Assembly (NCBI GenBank): GCA_040382055.1
Contig: JBEIGE010000010.1
Span: 33,058-97,057 of the forward strand
Direction: 5' to 3'
DNA from: JBEIGE01 sp040382055
Lineage (GTDB): Bacteria > Pseudomonadota > Gammaproteobacteria > Burkholderiales > Burkholderiaceae_C
DNA length: 64,000 nt
A program made the position numbers and the translations under genes. A model generated the notes under the pieces. It searched no databases. It saw nothing but the letters and a program-made list of their open reading frames with translations, and had not been told where the DNA came from. Below are positions 17,384-25,910 of this stretch, in pieces. The number at the start of each line of letters is the position of its first letter. Position 1 is the first letter of the stretch.

Positions 17384-19660
17384 TCAAGCCTTCACGCAAT
17401 CCGCAAAATACGCCCGCTTGCCATCGGCGTCCTCCACCTCCACCAGGCCGTGGATGTCAGACTCAAAGCCGGGGCACTGGGCGTTGAATTCGCGGGAGAA
17501 CTTCAAATAATCGACGATCTTTTTGTTGAAGACCTCGCCGGGAATCAGCAGCGGTATGCCGGGCGGATAAGGCGTGACCAGCCCCACCGTGATGCGGCCT
17601 TCAAGGTCGTCAATCCCCACCCGCTCGGTTTTGCGCTGTGCGATATGGGCATAGGCATCGCTGGGCTTCATGGCGGGCTTGAGGTCGCTTAAATACATGT
17701 CGGTGGTCAGGCGGGCAATGTCGTACTTGGCGTAGAGGTTGTGCAAATGCTGGCACAAATCAGCTAGCCCCATCTTTTCGTACTTGCGGTACTTCTGACA
17801 AAACTCAGGCAGGATGCGCCACATCGGCTGGTTTTTGTCATAGTCGTCCTTGAACTGCTGCAAGGCAGTCAGCATGCTGTTCCAGCGGCCCTTGGTAATA
17901 CCGATGGTGAACATAATGAAAAAGCTGTAGAGCCCGGTTTTCTCAACCACCACACCGTGCTCGGCCAAAAACTTGGTCACGATACTCGCCGGGATGCCTG
18001 TTTTGGCAAAGCGACCGCTCAAGTCCATGCCGGGCGTGACCACCGTTGATTTGATGGGATCCAGCATATTGAAGCCGGTGGCCATCTTGCCAAAGCCGTG
18101 CCAGTTCACGCCGGCCTTGGCGTTTTTGGATTCGCCCTTGATGATCCAGTCATCCGAGCGGCCTATGCCCTCCTCCACCAGTTTTTCAGGGCCCCACACC
18201 TTGAACCACCAGTCAGCGCCGTACTCTTCATCCACCTTGCGCATGGCACGCCGGAAATCCAGCGCCTCGGCAATACTTTCTTCCACCAGCGCGGTGCCTC
18301 CCGGGGGCTCCATCATGGCAGCAGCCACATCGCAACTGGCAATGATGCTGTACTGCGGGGAGGTCGAGGTATGCATCAGATACGCCTCATTGAAGAGGTG
18401 ACGGTCCAGTTTGACGGTTTGCGAATCTTGAACCAGCACATGGCTGGCCTGGCTGATACCCGCCAGCAGTTTGTGGATGGACTGGGTGGAATAGACCATG
18501 GCATGCTTGGGCCGGGCGCGTTTTTTGCCCATGGCGTGGTAGCTGCCATAGAAGGGGTGAAATGCAGCATGCGGCAACCAGGCTTCGTCAAAATGAAGGT
18601 TGTCCACATAGCCATCCAGCATGGTCTTGATGGTCTCAGTGTTGTAGAGCACCCCGTCATAGGTTGACTGCGTGATGGTCAGCACCCTGGGTTTTATTTT
18701 TTTGGTGTCAACACCTTTAAGCAACGGGTTGGCCCTGATTTTGGCCTGAATGGCGGCAGGCTCAAACTCTTCTTTGGGAATGGGGCCAATGATTCCAAAA
18801 TGGTTGCGTGTGGGCTTGAGAAAAACCGGGATGGCCCCGGTCATGATGATGGCGTGAAGAATTGATTTGTGGCAATTGCGATCCACAACCACCACATCGC
18901 CAGGAGCGACCGTATGGTGCCAGACCATCTTGTTGGAGGTGCTGGTCCCATTGGTAACAAAGAAGCAGTGATCGGCGTTGAAAATACGCGCTGCATTTCG
19001 CTCGCTCTCGCCTATGGCACCGTCATGTTCCAGCAGTTGTCCTAATTCCTCAACCGCATTGCACACGTCTGCGCGCAACATGTTCTCGCCAAAAAACTGG
19101 TGAAACATCTGGCCCACCGGGCTCTTCAGGAACGCAACCCCCCCGGAATGTCCCGGGCAATGCCAGGAATAAGAGCCATCTTCTGCGTAATCAAGAAGCG
19201 CCTTGAAGAACGGCGGCTGCACACCTTCCAGGTAACTTTTGGCTTCACGCAGAATATGACGCGCCACAAACTCGGGCGTGTCTTCAAACATGTGAATAAA
19301 GCCGTGCAGCTCGCGCAAAATATCATTGGGAATATGCCTTGAGGTCTTGGTTTCGCCATAGACATAAATGGGCACATCCAGATTTTTGCGGCGAACTTCT
19401 TCAATGAAATGCCGCAGATTCAACACTGCAGGGTCCAGGTCGGGACCGGGTGTGAACTCTTCGTCATCAATCGACAAAATAAAGGCGCTGGCCCGGCTTT
19501 GCTGCTGGGCAAACTGACTTAGATCACCATAGCTGGTTACCCCCAGCACTTCAAAGCCCTCGGTCTCAATGGCTTGGGCCAAGGCCCGAATTCCTAGTCC
19601 AGATGTATTTTCTGAACGGAAATCCTCATCAATGATGACAATGGGAAAACGAAATTTCAT
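17384..19660 (-). CDS. Orn/Lys/Arg decarboxylase (PLP, AdiA/SpeC-type fold)
   Basis: 758-residue fold-type I PLP decarboxylase. An N-terminal response-regulator-like wing domain (about residues 1-125) precedes the catalytic domain, with HSGGVAF, NGTSTSNKM, FDEAWLPHAAFHPFYGSYHAM and the PLP-lysine motif STQSIHKLLAGISQAS. The C-terminal domain has EGRITVGLVTPYPPGIPLLIPGE. It produces agmatine, cadaverine or putrescine with CO2, and can serve acid resistance or polyamine synthesis. The substrate cannot be fixed from motifs alone. GGAG precedes the ATG by five bases. Monocistronic by position. Confidence 0.9.
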   Translation of the reverse strand: MKFRFPIVIIDEDFRSENTSGLGIRALAQAIETEGFEVLGVTSYGDLSQFAQQQSRASAFILSIDDEEFTPGPDLDPAVLNLRHFIEEVRRKNLDVPIYVYGETKTSRHIPNDILRELHGFIHMFEDTPEFVARHILREAKSYLEGVQPPFFKALLDYAEDGSYSWHCPGHSGGVAFLKSPVGQMFHQFFGENMLRADVCNAVEELGQLLEHDGAIGESERNAARIFNADHCFFVTNGTSTSNKMVWHHTVAPGDVVVVDRNCHKSILHAIIMTGAIPVFLKPTRNHFGIIGPIPKEEFEPAAIQAKIRANPLLKGVDTKKIKPRVLTITQSTYDGVLYNTETIKTMLDGYVDNLHFDEAWLPHAAFHPFYGSYHAMGKKRARPKHAMVYSTQSIHKLLAGISQASHVLVQDSQTVKLDRHLFNEAYLMHTSTSPQYSIIASCDVAAAMMEPPGGTALVEESIAEALDFRRAMRKVDEEYGADWWFKVWGPEKLVEEGIGRSDDWIIKGESKNAKAGVNWHGFGKMATGFNMLDPIKSTVVTPGMDLSGRFAKTGIPASIVTKFLAEHGVVVEKTGLYSFFIMFTIGITKGRWNSMLTALQQFKDDYDKNQPMWRILPEFCQKYRKYEKMGLADLCQHLHNLYAKYDIARLTTDMYLSDLKPAMKPSDAYAHIAQRKTERVGIDDLEGRITVGLVTPYPPGIPLLIPGEVFNKKIVDYLKFSREFNAQCPGFESDIHGLVEVEDADGKRAYFADCVKA

Positions 19661-19810
19661 GAAAGCTCCAGCCTGAAGAATTAATTGACCGAGCGCGAAG
19701 TTTAAGGACTTATTGTGAAGCTCTCGGTTCAGGAGCAGACATTTGCCAAAAATTATCGCAATCGCAACACTCTCCAGTCTTGGATGACCGAGTACCCAAA
19801 CGGGAGGAAA

Positions 19811-20578
19811 CTACTTCATGACAAGACCGCCATCGACAAACAGGGTCTGGCCGGTCATGAAGCGGCTCCAGTCCGAAGCAAGAAACATTACAGGCCCCGC
19901 AATGTCTTCCGGCCTGGCAATTCGTCGCAGAGGCGTTTGAGCCGCAATGAGGTCTTTCACTTCCTCCTTGGTGGAGCGACTGGATTGGGTTGGGTAAACC
20001 AGGCCCGGGGCAACACAATTGACGCGGATGCCAAGAGCGCCCAACTCAACTGCCAGGTTGCGGCTGAACCCGATCACGGCCGACTTGGCCGTGGTGTACT
20101 CGTGGTAGGCAATGGCGGGGCGCTCAACCAGATCGCTCACCATATTGATGATGACACCTGCGCTGCGTTTTTTGAAATGCTTCAGCACCTCCTGACAAAC
20201 CAGGAAAGTCGCCCGCAAAGTTCCGTCCAGTTGGCGTTGATAGTGTTCCCAGGACAGGTCCCAAAACAAGCTACGCTTATCCGGATCAAACTGATAGGCG
20301 GCAAACGCGTTATTGACCAGCACGTCAATCTGCCCCAGTTCCAGAAGAACCTGTTGCACCATGCTGCTGACCGCTTGTTCCGAACTCACATCCGCCTGCA
20401 CAGCCCAAGCATCGCCGCCAAGACGCTTGCATTCTTCCACCACTGCTTGCGCAGACGCATGGTCCTGCAGGTAGTTCACCGCCACGGTAGCGCCCTCTTG
20501 GGCAAAAGCACGCGCAATGACAGCACCAATACCGCGTCCCGCACCGGTAACCAGAATCACTTTGGCTTTGAATTTCAT
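19811..20578 (-). CDS. Short-chain dehydrogenase/reductase in the TPP-riboswitch operon
   Basis: Classical SDR of 255 residues: nucleotide-binding TGAGRGIGAVIARAF, VLVNNAF, catalytic Ser region INMVSDLVERPA, active-site YTTAK, and a C-terminal RFMTGQTLFVDGG like FabG. It lies 21 bp after the binding-protein gene and is the last gene of the luxE-luxC-ABC operon. In a cluster that makes an aldehyde from an acyl group, an SDR would naturally reduce that aldehyde to the alcohol (inference). A general FabG-like role is the alternative. Confidence 0.85.
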   Translation of the reverse strand: MKFKAKVILVTGAGRGIGAVIARAFAQEGATVAVNYLQDHASAQAVVEECKRLGGDAWAVQADVSSEQAVSSMVQQVLLELGQIDVLVNNAFAAYQFDPDKRSLFWDLSWEHYQRQLDGTLRATFLVCQEVLKHFKKRSAGVIINMVSDLVERPAIAYHEYTTAKSAVIGFSRNLAVELGALGIRVNCVAPGLVYPTQSSRSTKEEVKDLIAAQTPLRRIARPEDIAGPVMFLASDWSRFMTGQTLFVDGGLVMK

Positions 20579-20599
20579 GTTTTAACGCAGCTTGGTGAA

Positions 20600-21604
20600 T
20601 TATTTGCCCGGAAGCAGATCCTGAGCGATCACGTCAGTCGCCTTGATATCGCGCTGAATCATGCCCAGACGCTTGTAGGTATCGGCAGCCTTTTGAAACA
20701 TGGGAACATCAAGGGCACCCAGACCTTTGGCATCGGTCAGCGGGGAGACACTGCTGGCATTTCTCAAGCCAATAATTTGACGGTTGACGTCCAGGTTTTT
20801 TCCATCAATGGCGCGTTTGACTGCCAAAGCTGCAGCCTCATCCGGATTTTTAATCATCCAGACGGCACTGTCCCGATAGGCCAGCAAAAACCGCCTCAGC
20901 ACATCTTTGCGGGTTTGGTAGGTTTGCTCCGTGACTACAAAAACATCGCTCGAAACATTGAGATGATTACGCACGTCAATCACATTGACCTCCCCCAAAC
21001 CGCGTAGCTTTCCCACCAGCAAGCCGGTGTCTGTGGCAGCCGTCGCGTCAACCTGCCCCTGAATCAGCGGCGCAAAGTTGAGTAAACCCGTCACCACAAT
21101 AGTGACATCGGCCTCAGTCAAGCCGGCTTCATTCAACAGCACCAACAGGTTCTGCCGTGTTCCGCTCGAGAGGCTGTAGACACCGATTTTTTTTCCTTTC
21201 AGGTCTGCGGGTTTGGTGATATTGCTGGATTTAAGGGAAACGACATTGAAGACGTTTTGCGGATAAATATCGTAAATGGCACGGAGTTTTTCACCTTTGT
21301 CCACAGCCGAAAAAAATGACCCCGGATCGGTAAAGGCAATCAGCGCCTGCCCTGAAAGCATATTGCGAATTGCATCGCCGCCGCCCGCGCCGGGTACATA
21401 GGTCAAGGCAATGCCGCGTGACTTGAAAAATCCTTTGTCCTCTTCCGTCAATAGGTTGGTTACCTCGGTAATGGGTTGACTCCATCCCGCAACAGCGACC
21501 TTATCCAGGGGAGTTGCCTGTGCCCAAGCCCCTGGAGCAGGTGCAAGGATAAATACGGCGGCCAAGATCAGGCCGCGAAAAAGCGTATGACTCAAAGCAT
21601 TCAC
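20600..21604 (-). CDS. ABC transporter binding protein, SsuA/THI5 (NMT1) family
   Basis: Periplasmic binding protein of the NMT1/THI5-like family, about 334 residues, with a Sec signal peptide ending at GAWA. GTG at 21604 is chosen because it has AAGGAAG six bases upstream and directly follows the permease stop. The mature part shows ITEVTNLLTEEDKGFFKSRGIALTYVPGAGGGDAIRNML and DLKGKKIGVYSLSSGTRQN. Family members bind sulfonates, pyrimidines or aromatic compounds. Under a TPP riboswitch the likely ligand is a thiamine-pyrimidine precursor or breakdown product, as for ThiY; this is inference from context. Confidence 0.87.
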   Translation of the reverse strand: MNALSHTLFRGLILAAVFILAPAPGAWAQATPLDKVAVAGWSQPITEVTNLLTEEDKGFFKSRGIALTYVPGAGGGDAIRNMLSGQALIAFTDPGSFFSAVDKGEKLRAIYDIYPQNVFNVVSLKSSNITKPADLKGKKIGVYSLSSGTRQNLLVLLNEAGLTEADVTIVVTGLLNFAPLIQGQVDATAATDTGLLVGKLRGLGEVNVIDVRNHLNVSSDVFVVTEQTYQTRKDVLRRFLLAYRDSAVWMIKNPDEAAALAVKRAIDGKNLDVNRQIIGLRNASSVSPLTDAKGLGALDVPMFQKAADTYKRLGMIQRDIKATDVIAQDLLPGK

Positions 21605-21605
21605 T

Positions 21606-22388
21606 TCATTCTTCCTTTTCACTCAGTTCCATCTGTGGCGGCAGCAAAAGCCGCTCGATCCAGATGGCACATTGATAAATAGCCAAACCCATCGCGGTGA
21701 TGATCACCAGAACCGCAAACATCAGCGGCGTATCCATCATTCCCTGAGAGGCAATGATCAATGCGCCCAAGCCCTTGCTGCCACCTATGAACTCACCCAC
21801 GACAGCGCCCACCATGGCCAGCACCACAGCAACACGAAAACCCGCCAGGATGACTGGCAAGCCCGAGCGAATTTTCAACATCACAAGTGTTTGTAAATTG
21901 CTTGCGCCCAGCATCCTGAACAACTCCCGCTTTTGCGGGTCAATCTGTTGCAGGGCTGTCAGTGTGTTTTCCATCAAGGGAAAAAAACAGATCAGCGCGG
22001 TAATAACTACTGTCGATGTCATTCCAAAACCGAACCAAACGATGAAGAGCGGCGCAAGTGCGAGCTTGGGAATCACCTGACTGATGACCATATAGGGCTG
22101 CATCAGGCGACGCAAGACATCAAATTCGGCCATTAACAAGCCTGATAAAAATCCGAATGTGCAGCCCACAAAAAGACCCAGAATAAGTTCGGTCAGCGTT
22201 CGAACAAAATGAGGATAAAAATAGCCGGTGTAAATGCCTTGCCACAGTGCCTCTGCAATCACCGATGGCGCCGGAAGAACCAGTGTCGGGATTTCTGAAA
22301 GTCTTGAAAAAAGTTCCCAAGTCATCAGCAAACCAAGCATCAGTAGGAAGGAGCTCAGTCGAACCATGGCGGGCTGCGTCAGTTTCAT
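21606..22388 (-). CDS. ABC transporter permease (SsuC/ThiX type)
   Basis: BPD permease of about 260 residues with six predicted membrane segments and the EAA-loop LFRMLGASNLQTLVMLKIRSGLPVILAGFR. ATG at 22388 overlaps the ATPase stop by four bases. The upstream ATG (22427) would add 13 residues inside the ATPase gene and is rejected. It works with the ATPase and the THI5-like binding protein to either side. Confidence 0.88.
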   Translation of the reverse strand: MKLTQPAMVRLSSFLLMLGLLMTWELFSRLSEIPTLVLPAPSVIAEALWQGIYTGYFYPHFVRTLTELILGLFVGCTFGFLSGLLMAEFDVLRRLMQPYMVISQVIPKLALAPLFIVWFGFGMTSTVVITALICFFPLMENTLTALQQIDPQKRELFRMLGASNLQTLVMLKIRSGLPVILAGFRVAVVLAMVGAVVGEFIGGSKGLGALIIASQGMMDTPLMFAVLVIITAMGLAIYQCAIWIERLLLPPQMELSEKEE

Positions 22389-23152
22389 GGATGACACCCA
22401 TCCATGGTTTGCCTGACTTGTGCGCACAGTTCATTGAAGGGCAGGCCATAACGTATCTCCCGCCGTCTCGGCCGAGGCAATGGCACCGTGAGGTCTTCAA
22501 CAATACGGCCCTGGGACATCACAGCAACCCGGTCGGCCAAATACACTGCCTCGGCAATATCATGCGTGACAAATAAAACAGTGGTTTGACCCCAATGGCA
22601 AATTGCGAGCAAGTCATCCTGGAGTTCCTCCCGGGTCATGGCATCGAGCGCAGCAAAAGGCTCATCGAGCAACAACAAGCCCGGGTCCATGATGAGTGCC
22701 CGGGCGAGTGCAACCCGGCTCTGTTGCCCGCCAGACAGTTCACCCGGATATCGCCTGAGCAAACCCGACAGGCCTAACTGCTCAAGCAAGGCCGCTGCCC
22801 TACTTCGATCCTGCGTGTCGGGTTTGCGCTGCAAAACAATGGGAAGCAATACGTTATCGATCACTGTTTTCCACTCCAGCAGGGTGGGTGATTGAAAAAC
22901 AAACCCCAAACTTGCCAGGGGCTTGTCCAGGCGTTGCCCTTCAACGTGAATGGCGCCTTTGTCTGGTTGGTACAGGCCCGATGCCAGTTTCAACAAGGTG
23001 GTCTTGCCGCAACCGCTGCGACCCACCAGACAGTGAAATTCACCCCGTCCGATCTGCCAGTCCACGGCGTTGACAACCTGCATTTGACCTCGGTAGTCGT
23101 AGCTCACCCCGGACATGCTCAGGAACGGATTTGATGAGGAACCCAGGGCCAT
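22385..23152 (-). CDS. ABC transporter ATPase (SsuB/ThiZ type)
   Basis: About 255 residues. Walker A GRSGCGKTTLLKLASG, Q-loop FVFQSPTLLEWKTVIDNV, signature LSGGQQSRVALARAL, Walker B LLLLDEPFAALDAMTR and switch TVLFVTHDIAEAV. The LLEWKTVIDN phrasing after the Q-loop is typical of the nitrate/sulfonate/pyrimidine ABC subfamily. ATG at 23152 follows the luxC stop by one base; two upstream ATGs would overlap luxC. Confidence 0.9.
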   Translation of the reverse strand: MALGSSSNPFLSMSGVSYDYRGQMQVVNAVDWQIGRGEFHCLVGRSGCGKTTLLKLASGLYQPDKGAIHVEGQRLDKPLASLGFVFQSPTLLEWKTVIDNVLLPIVLQRKPDTQDRSRAAALLEQLGLSGLLRRYPGELSGGQQSRVALARALIMDPGLLLLDEPFAALDAMTREELQDDLLAICHWGQTTVLFVTHDIAEAVYLADRVAVMSQGRIVEDLTVPLPRPRRREIRYGLPFNELCAQVRQTMDGCHP

Positions 23153-23153
23153 G

Positions 23154-24608
23154 TCAGTCCGCATAGGGGGCATATCTTTCAGCCATCATGTGCGCAGAAG
23201 ACTCAATATCCACCATGGAAATGAGGTCCAGTAGACTAAAGCGTCCGTCATGGTGCCAGCCAGCCTCCGGGGAGGTCATCTCACCCAGTGCGCAAATTCG
23301 TGTCACACCTGCTGCGCCGAGCTGGTGAGCCAGCTTGAAAATCTCTTCCGGTGTCGCAGCGAGACCCACCGTTTGCAAATAAGCTCGATGGGGCTCTATG
23401 AGCGGAAAAACCTGGGTTAAATCGTCAACGGCAACCACCTTGATGGTGCGGTTCATGACGGTAGGCTCAAAAGGCTGTAATTGGTCGCAAAAGACAACCG
23501 TGCCGTGACGGCCACTGCTCACATCTGAACCAGGTTCTGAAAGCGCTTTGATCTCCTGGGCTTGTGTCCAATTCGCCATGAGAACAGAGTCATTCAAGGA
23601 CTGCCTCAAAGGCGGGTACTTTTTCTCCAGCGCCTGCAGTTCATTGGACAAATAACGCGCGAAGTCTTCGGGGCTGATCGCACCGGCACGCTGCACATAA
23701 ATCACATGCGGCGAATAACACCCTTGCTGCTCGTAACGCACGACATCCAAAGCGGCCAACTGCGCTGATTTCAAACCCTGGCGTGCATCCAGTGCGGCTT
23801 TGGACACCAGCGCAAAGCTGATTTTGTGGCCAAAAGCCAGAAAACGGCTAGTCAACGGTACTTGCTTGCGTATGGCTTCAAGCGCAAGGTTGCCGCCGTA
23901 GGCCAACACAAGATCAGCCTGGGAAAAAAACAAACGCTCCTTTAAGGTATCACCGCCGCGCCACCAGACAACGGCCAGACAGTCTGCCAGACGTGGATCT
24001 ACCTCAACCAGCATCTGGGCAAACCAGCCAGCCAACAAAGGCTCTGCACTGGAGACCTTGCCGACGGTTCCTGATTTGACCAATAAACCGGCAATCAAGC
24101 TCCATAGCGGAAGTCCTGGCACATTGCCAGCCCAGACATGAACTGCCAGATCAGCACCAACAGCTTTTGAGAAGCCGCCTTTGACACGCGGTTGAAAATC
24201 ATCGAGCAGCAAAGGGTTGGTGAAATCCTCCACCAGAAAACGTTGCAACTGGGGTTTGCGAAATGTTTTCAGGTACTGCGTCAAGCCTAAACGAACCATG
24301 TCCGCATCAAAGCCAGACACCAAAGGTAAAAGGCGGTCCAATTTTTGCCGCCAGGGATCATGCACGTCAAGCAAACGCGCAATCACGGCATCTATGGTTG
24401 AAACAATCTGCGTTACTGACAACGTCTTGAGATAGTTTCTACCGGCTGTTTTCACGCGGCTGGATAAATCATTCACCTGCAGTTCAGAAAGAAGCGGCAC
24501 GGATACGTCTAGCGTTTGTCCATCGCCTTCAAATCGCAACCGCTCCCACTGGATGTCTTCGGTCTTGATGCCAGGCAAATAGCCTGCAAACTCGTGCAAT
24601 ACCGTCAC
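23154..24608 (-). CDS. LuxC-like acyl (acyl-CoA/acyl-enzyme) reductase
   Basis: Member of the LuxC family (fatty acid reductase of bacterial luminescence, aldehyde dehydrogenase-like), about 484 residues. The catalytic Cys is seen in YEQQGCYSPHVIYV (about residue 297), and the region VWAGNVPGLPLWSL is the family's cofactor-domain segment. LuxC reduces an acyl group, passed from LuxE as a thioester, to an aldehyde with NADPH. GTG at 24608 overlaps the luxE stop (GTGA), so the two are translationally coupled. There is no luciferase (luxAB) or luxD here. The TPP riboswitch upstream of luxE controls the whole operon, which points away from luminescence. Confidence 0.88.
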   Translation of the reverse strand: MTVLHEFAGYLPGIKTEDIQWERLRFEGDGQTLDVSVPLLSELQVNDLSSRVKTAGRNYLKTLSVTQIVSTIDAVIARLLDVHDPWRQKLDRLLPLVSGFDADMVRLGLTQYLKTFRKPQLQRFLVEDFTNPLLLDDFQPRVKGGFSKAVGADLAVHVWAGNVPGLPLWSLIAGLLVKSGTVGKVSSAEPLLAGWFAQMLVEVDPRLADCLAVVWWRGGDTLKERLFFSQADLVLAYGGNLALEAIRKQVPLTSRFLAFGHKISFALVSKAALDARQGLKSAQLAALDVVRYEQQGCYSPHVIYVQRAGAISPEDFARYLSNELQALEKKYPPLRQSLNDSVLMANWTQAQEIKALSEPGSDVSSGRHGTVVFCDQLQPFEPTVMNRTIKVVAVDDLTQVFPLIEPHRAYLQTVGLAATPEEIFKLAHQLGAAGVTRICALGEMTSPEAGWHHDGRFSLLDLISMVDIESSAHMMAERYAPYAD

Positions 24609-25696
24609 GCCTTGGCCGCCTTTAAAAACTCTTCCACAGCCAGCGAGCAACCTTTAGCCGCACTGCCACGGGCTCGACCCATCAAGACAAATCCCTCAGG
24701 TGCAGCAACGCCCATATCTTCTGTCAAGATGGTGGTCACCGAATTAAAGTTGGCCAGATCACAATGCACCAGAACCCCGGGCTCACCGGCTGGCATATCC
24801 AAACCGCTCATGGGATCGACAACCCGGGTACGGATCCAGTCCGGCCCGGACTTCACGGATGGTAGTGTCGCATTGCCATCGTCGTAAAACTGGGTACTGA
24901 GCTCAGTCATGCCGTACATATTGATGCAGTGACTGGCATTAACACCGAAGGTCCTGGCAAGCTGCTCATAAAACGCCTGAGGCGATAGTTCACGCGATTG
25001 ACCCTTGAAACCACCCGTATCCAGCACGCGGCTTCCCTCAGGTAATTTGAATTCCAGGCCCTGCTCATGAAGCTCGTCCATCAGGTGCACAAGGCTGTAA
25101 CTGGCACCTAACAAGGCATAGGGCTCGCCGGAGTTTTGAGCGCGGGTCAAATCAGATAACGCCAGTGGAAGGTCCATGCCGGATTCATTGATCAGGTAAG
25201 CACTGTCTGGGGACCCAAACCTTGCCTTTGCAAGCGCCAGATAGTGTGCCAGTGAAGAATTCGACATCTGCGTTTCTGAGGGGAACAGGATGCCCATTCG
25301 CATTTTGTGATGACCCCGCATGAAGCGGTGACTGAAGTTACGCGTCATCGACGCGTCGTAAACCGCCAGATTGGGGTGGTAATGCTTGCCTCGCAGATCA
25401 GCTTGGGTTGTACCACTGGTCATAAAGATGCGAGCAGCAAAATCGGGTGGCGTGCAAGTCAATGTGAGTTCTTTGAAACCACTGATGGGCACAGCAGGAA
25501 TCTCACGCCAAGATTTGACTGTACGCGGTGTTTTGCCACGTTGCTGGCAAAAACGCTGAAAAGGCAAGTTGTAGGAGTACTGGTGAGCGAAAGTGGTCAA
25601 AGCCTGGAGATCAAAATCAGCCTGCGAAATATCGGGCGCAGACATCAAGGCCAACAGACTTTTTTGAAGGTTGGCTGAACTGAGGTCTGAGGTCAT
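24605..25696 (-). CDS. LuxE-like acyl-protein synthetase
   Basis: LuxE activates a carboxylic acid with ATP to acyl-AMP and takes the acyl group on a C-terminal Cys before handing it to LuxC. The protein (about 363 residues from the ATG at 25696) has the adenylate motif MTSGTTQADLRGKHYH (about residues 92-107), NMYGMTELSTQFYDD, and a near-terminal Cys in AAKGCSLAVEEFL (about residue 350), where LuxE proteins carry their acyl-accepting Cys. All key residues therefore seem present. An upstream in-frame start at 25759 would lie within the riboswitch leader hairpin and is rejected. First gene of the TPP-controlled operon. Confidence 0.87.
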   Translation of the reverse strand: MTSDLSSANLQKSLLALMSAPDISQADFDLQALTTFAHQYSYNLPFQRFCQQRGKTPRTVKSWREIPAVPISGFKELTLTCTPPDFAARIFMTSGTTQADLRGKHYHPNLAVYDASMTRNFSHRFMRGHHKMRMGILFPSETQMSNSSLAHYLALAKARFGSPDSAYLINESGMDLPLALSDLTRAQNSGEPYALLGASYSLVHLMDELHEQGLEFKLPEGSRVLDTGGFKGQSRELSPQAFYEQLARTFGVNASHCINMYGMTELSTQFYDDGNATLPSVKSGPDWIRTRVVDPMSGLDMPAGEPGVLVHCDLANFNSVTTILTEDMGVAAPEGFVLMGRARGSAAKGCSLAVEEFLKAAKA

Positions 25697-25703
25697 CAAA
25701 AGG

Positions 25704-25738
25704 TCTTTCGGAGGCGCATGGTTGTTTGCTCCGAAAGA
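25704..25738 (-). promoter_or_regulatory. Leader hairpin between TPP riboswitch and luxE (expression platform)
   Basis: A perfect ten-base inverted repeat (TCTTTCGGAG / CTCCGAAAGA, 15-base loop) ends about eight bases before the luxE ATG, followed by ACCTTTTG. The 3' arm lies where the ribosome must bind, so it could act as a ribosome-site sequestor; the short T-run also allows a terminator role. Its position right after the aptamer fits an expression platform. Confidence 0.6.
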
Positions 25739-25768
25739 GGTTGCCGGCGAATACGGCAAACCCTGACA

Positions 25769-25864
25769 GCTCTTCTTACGTCGGCATGATCCGAGTCAAG
25801 TTCGCGGGTTTGGTCAGTTCCATCTCAGCCCACCTTGCTTAGAGCAAAGCTTGCACCCCGGAGC
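25769..25864 (-). promoter_or_regulatory. TPP riboswitch (THI element)
   Basis: Read on the minus strand, the hallmark segments follow in order: P1 5' arm GCTC, then CGGGGTGC, a P3 hairpin (CTTTGCT-CTA-AGCAAGG), the conserved CTGAGA, a P4/P5 region, then GAACTTGACTCGGATCATGCCGACGTAAGAA, matching the consensus GAACCTGATCTGGATAATGCCAGCGTAGGGA in layout. The GAGC arm closes P1. The element binds thiamine pyrophosphate and normally represses when thiamine is plentiful. It lies about 70 bases before the luxE start, so luxE, luxC, the ABC genes and the SDR should all be thiamine-repressed. Confidence 0.9.
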
Positions 25865-25910
25865 GATGCGATTCTATCGCAACACAAACTTGGATGAAGC
25901 TGCGCCAAGC

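Noticed and set aside
19715..21007. 430-codon plus-strand open frame
   Set aside because: Antisense to the SDR and THI5-like genes, which have clear family motifs; no recognisable protein features.
23538..23551. TGAAAGCGCTTTGA, a near match to the LacI operator
   Set aside because: It lies deep inside the luxC coding sequence, outside the island, and is one base off. Most likely chance.
23154..25696. Bioluminescence (lux) operon
   Set aside because: Only luxC- and luxE-like genes are present, without luciferase, and the control element is a TPP riboswitch.
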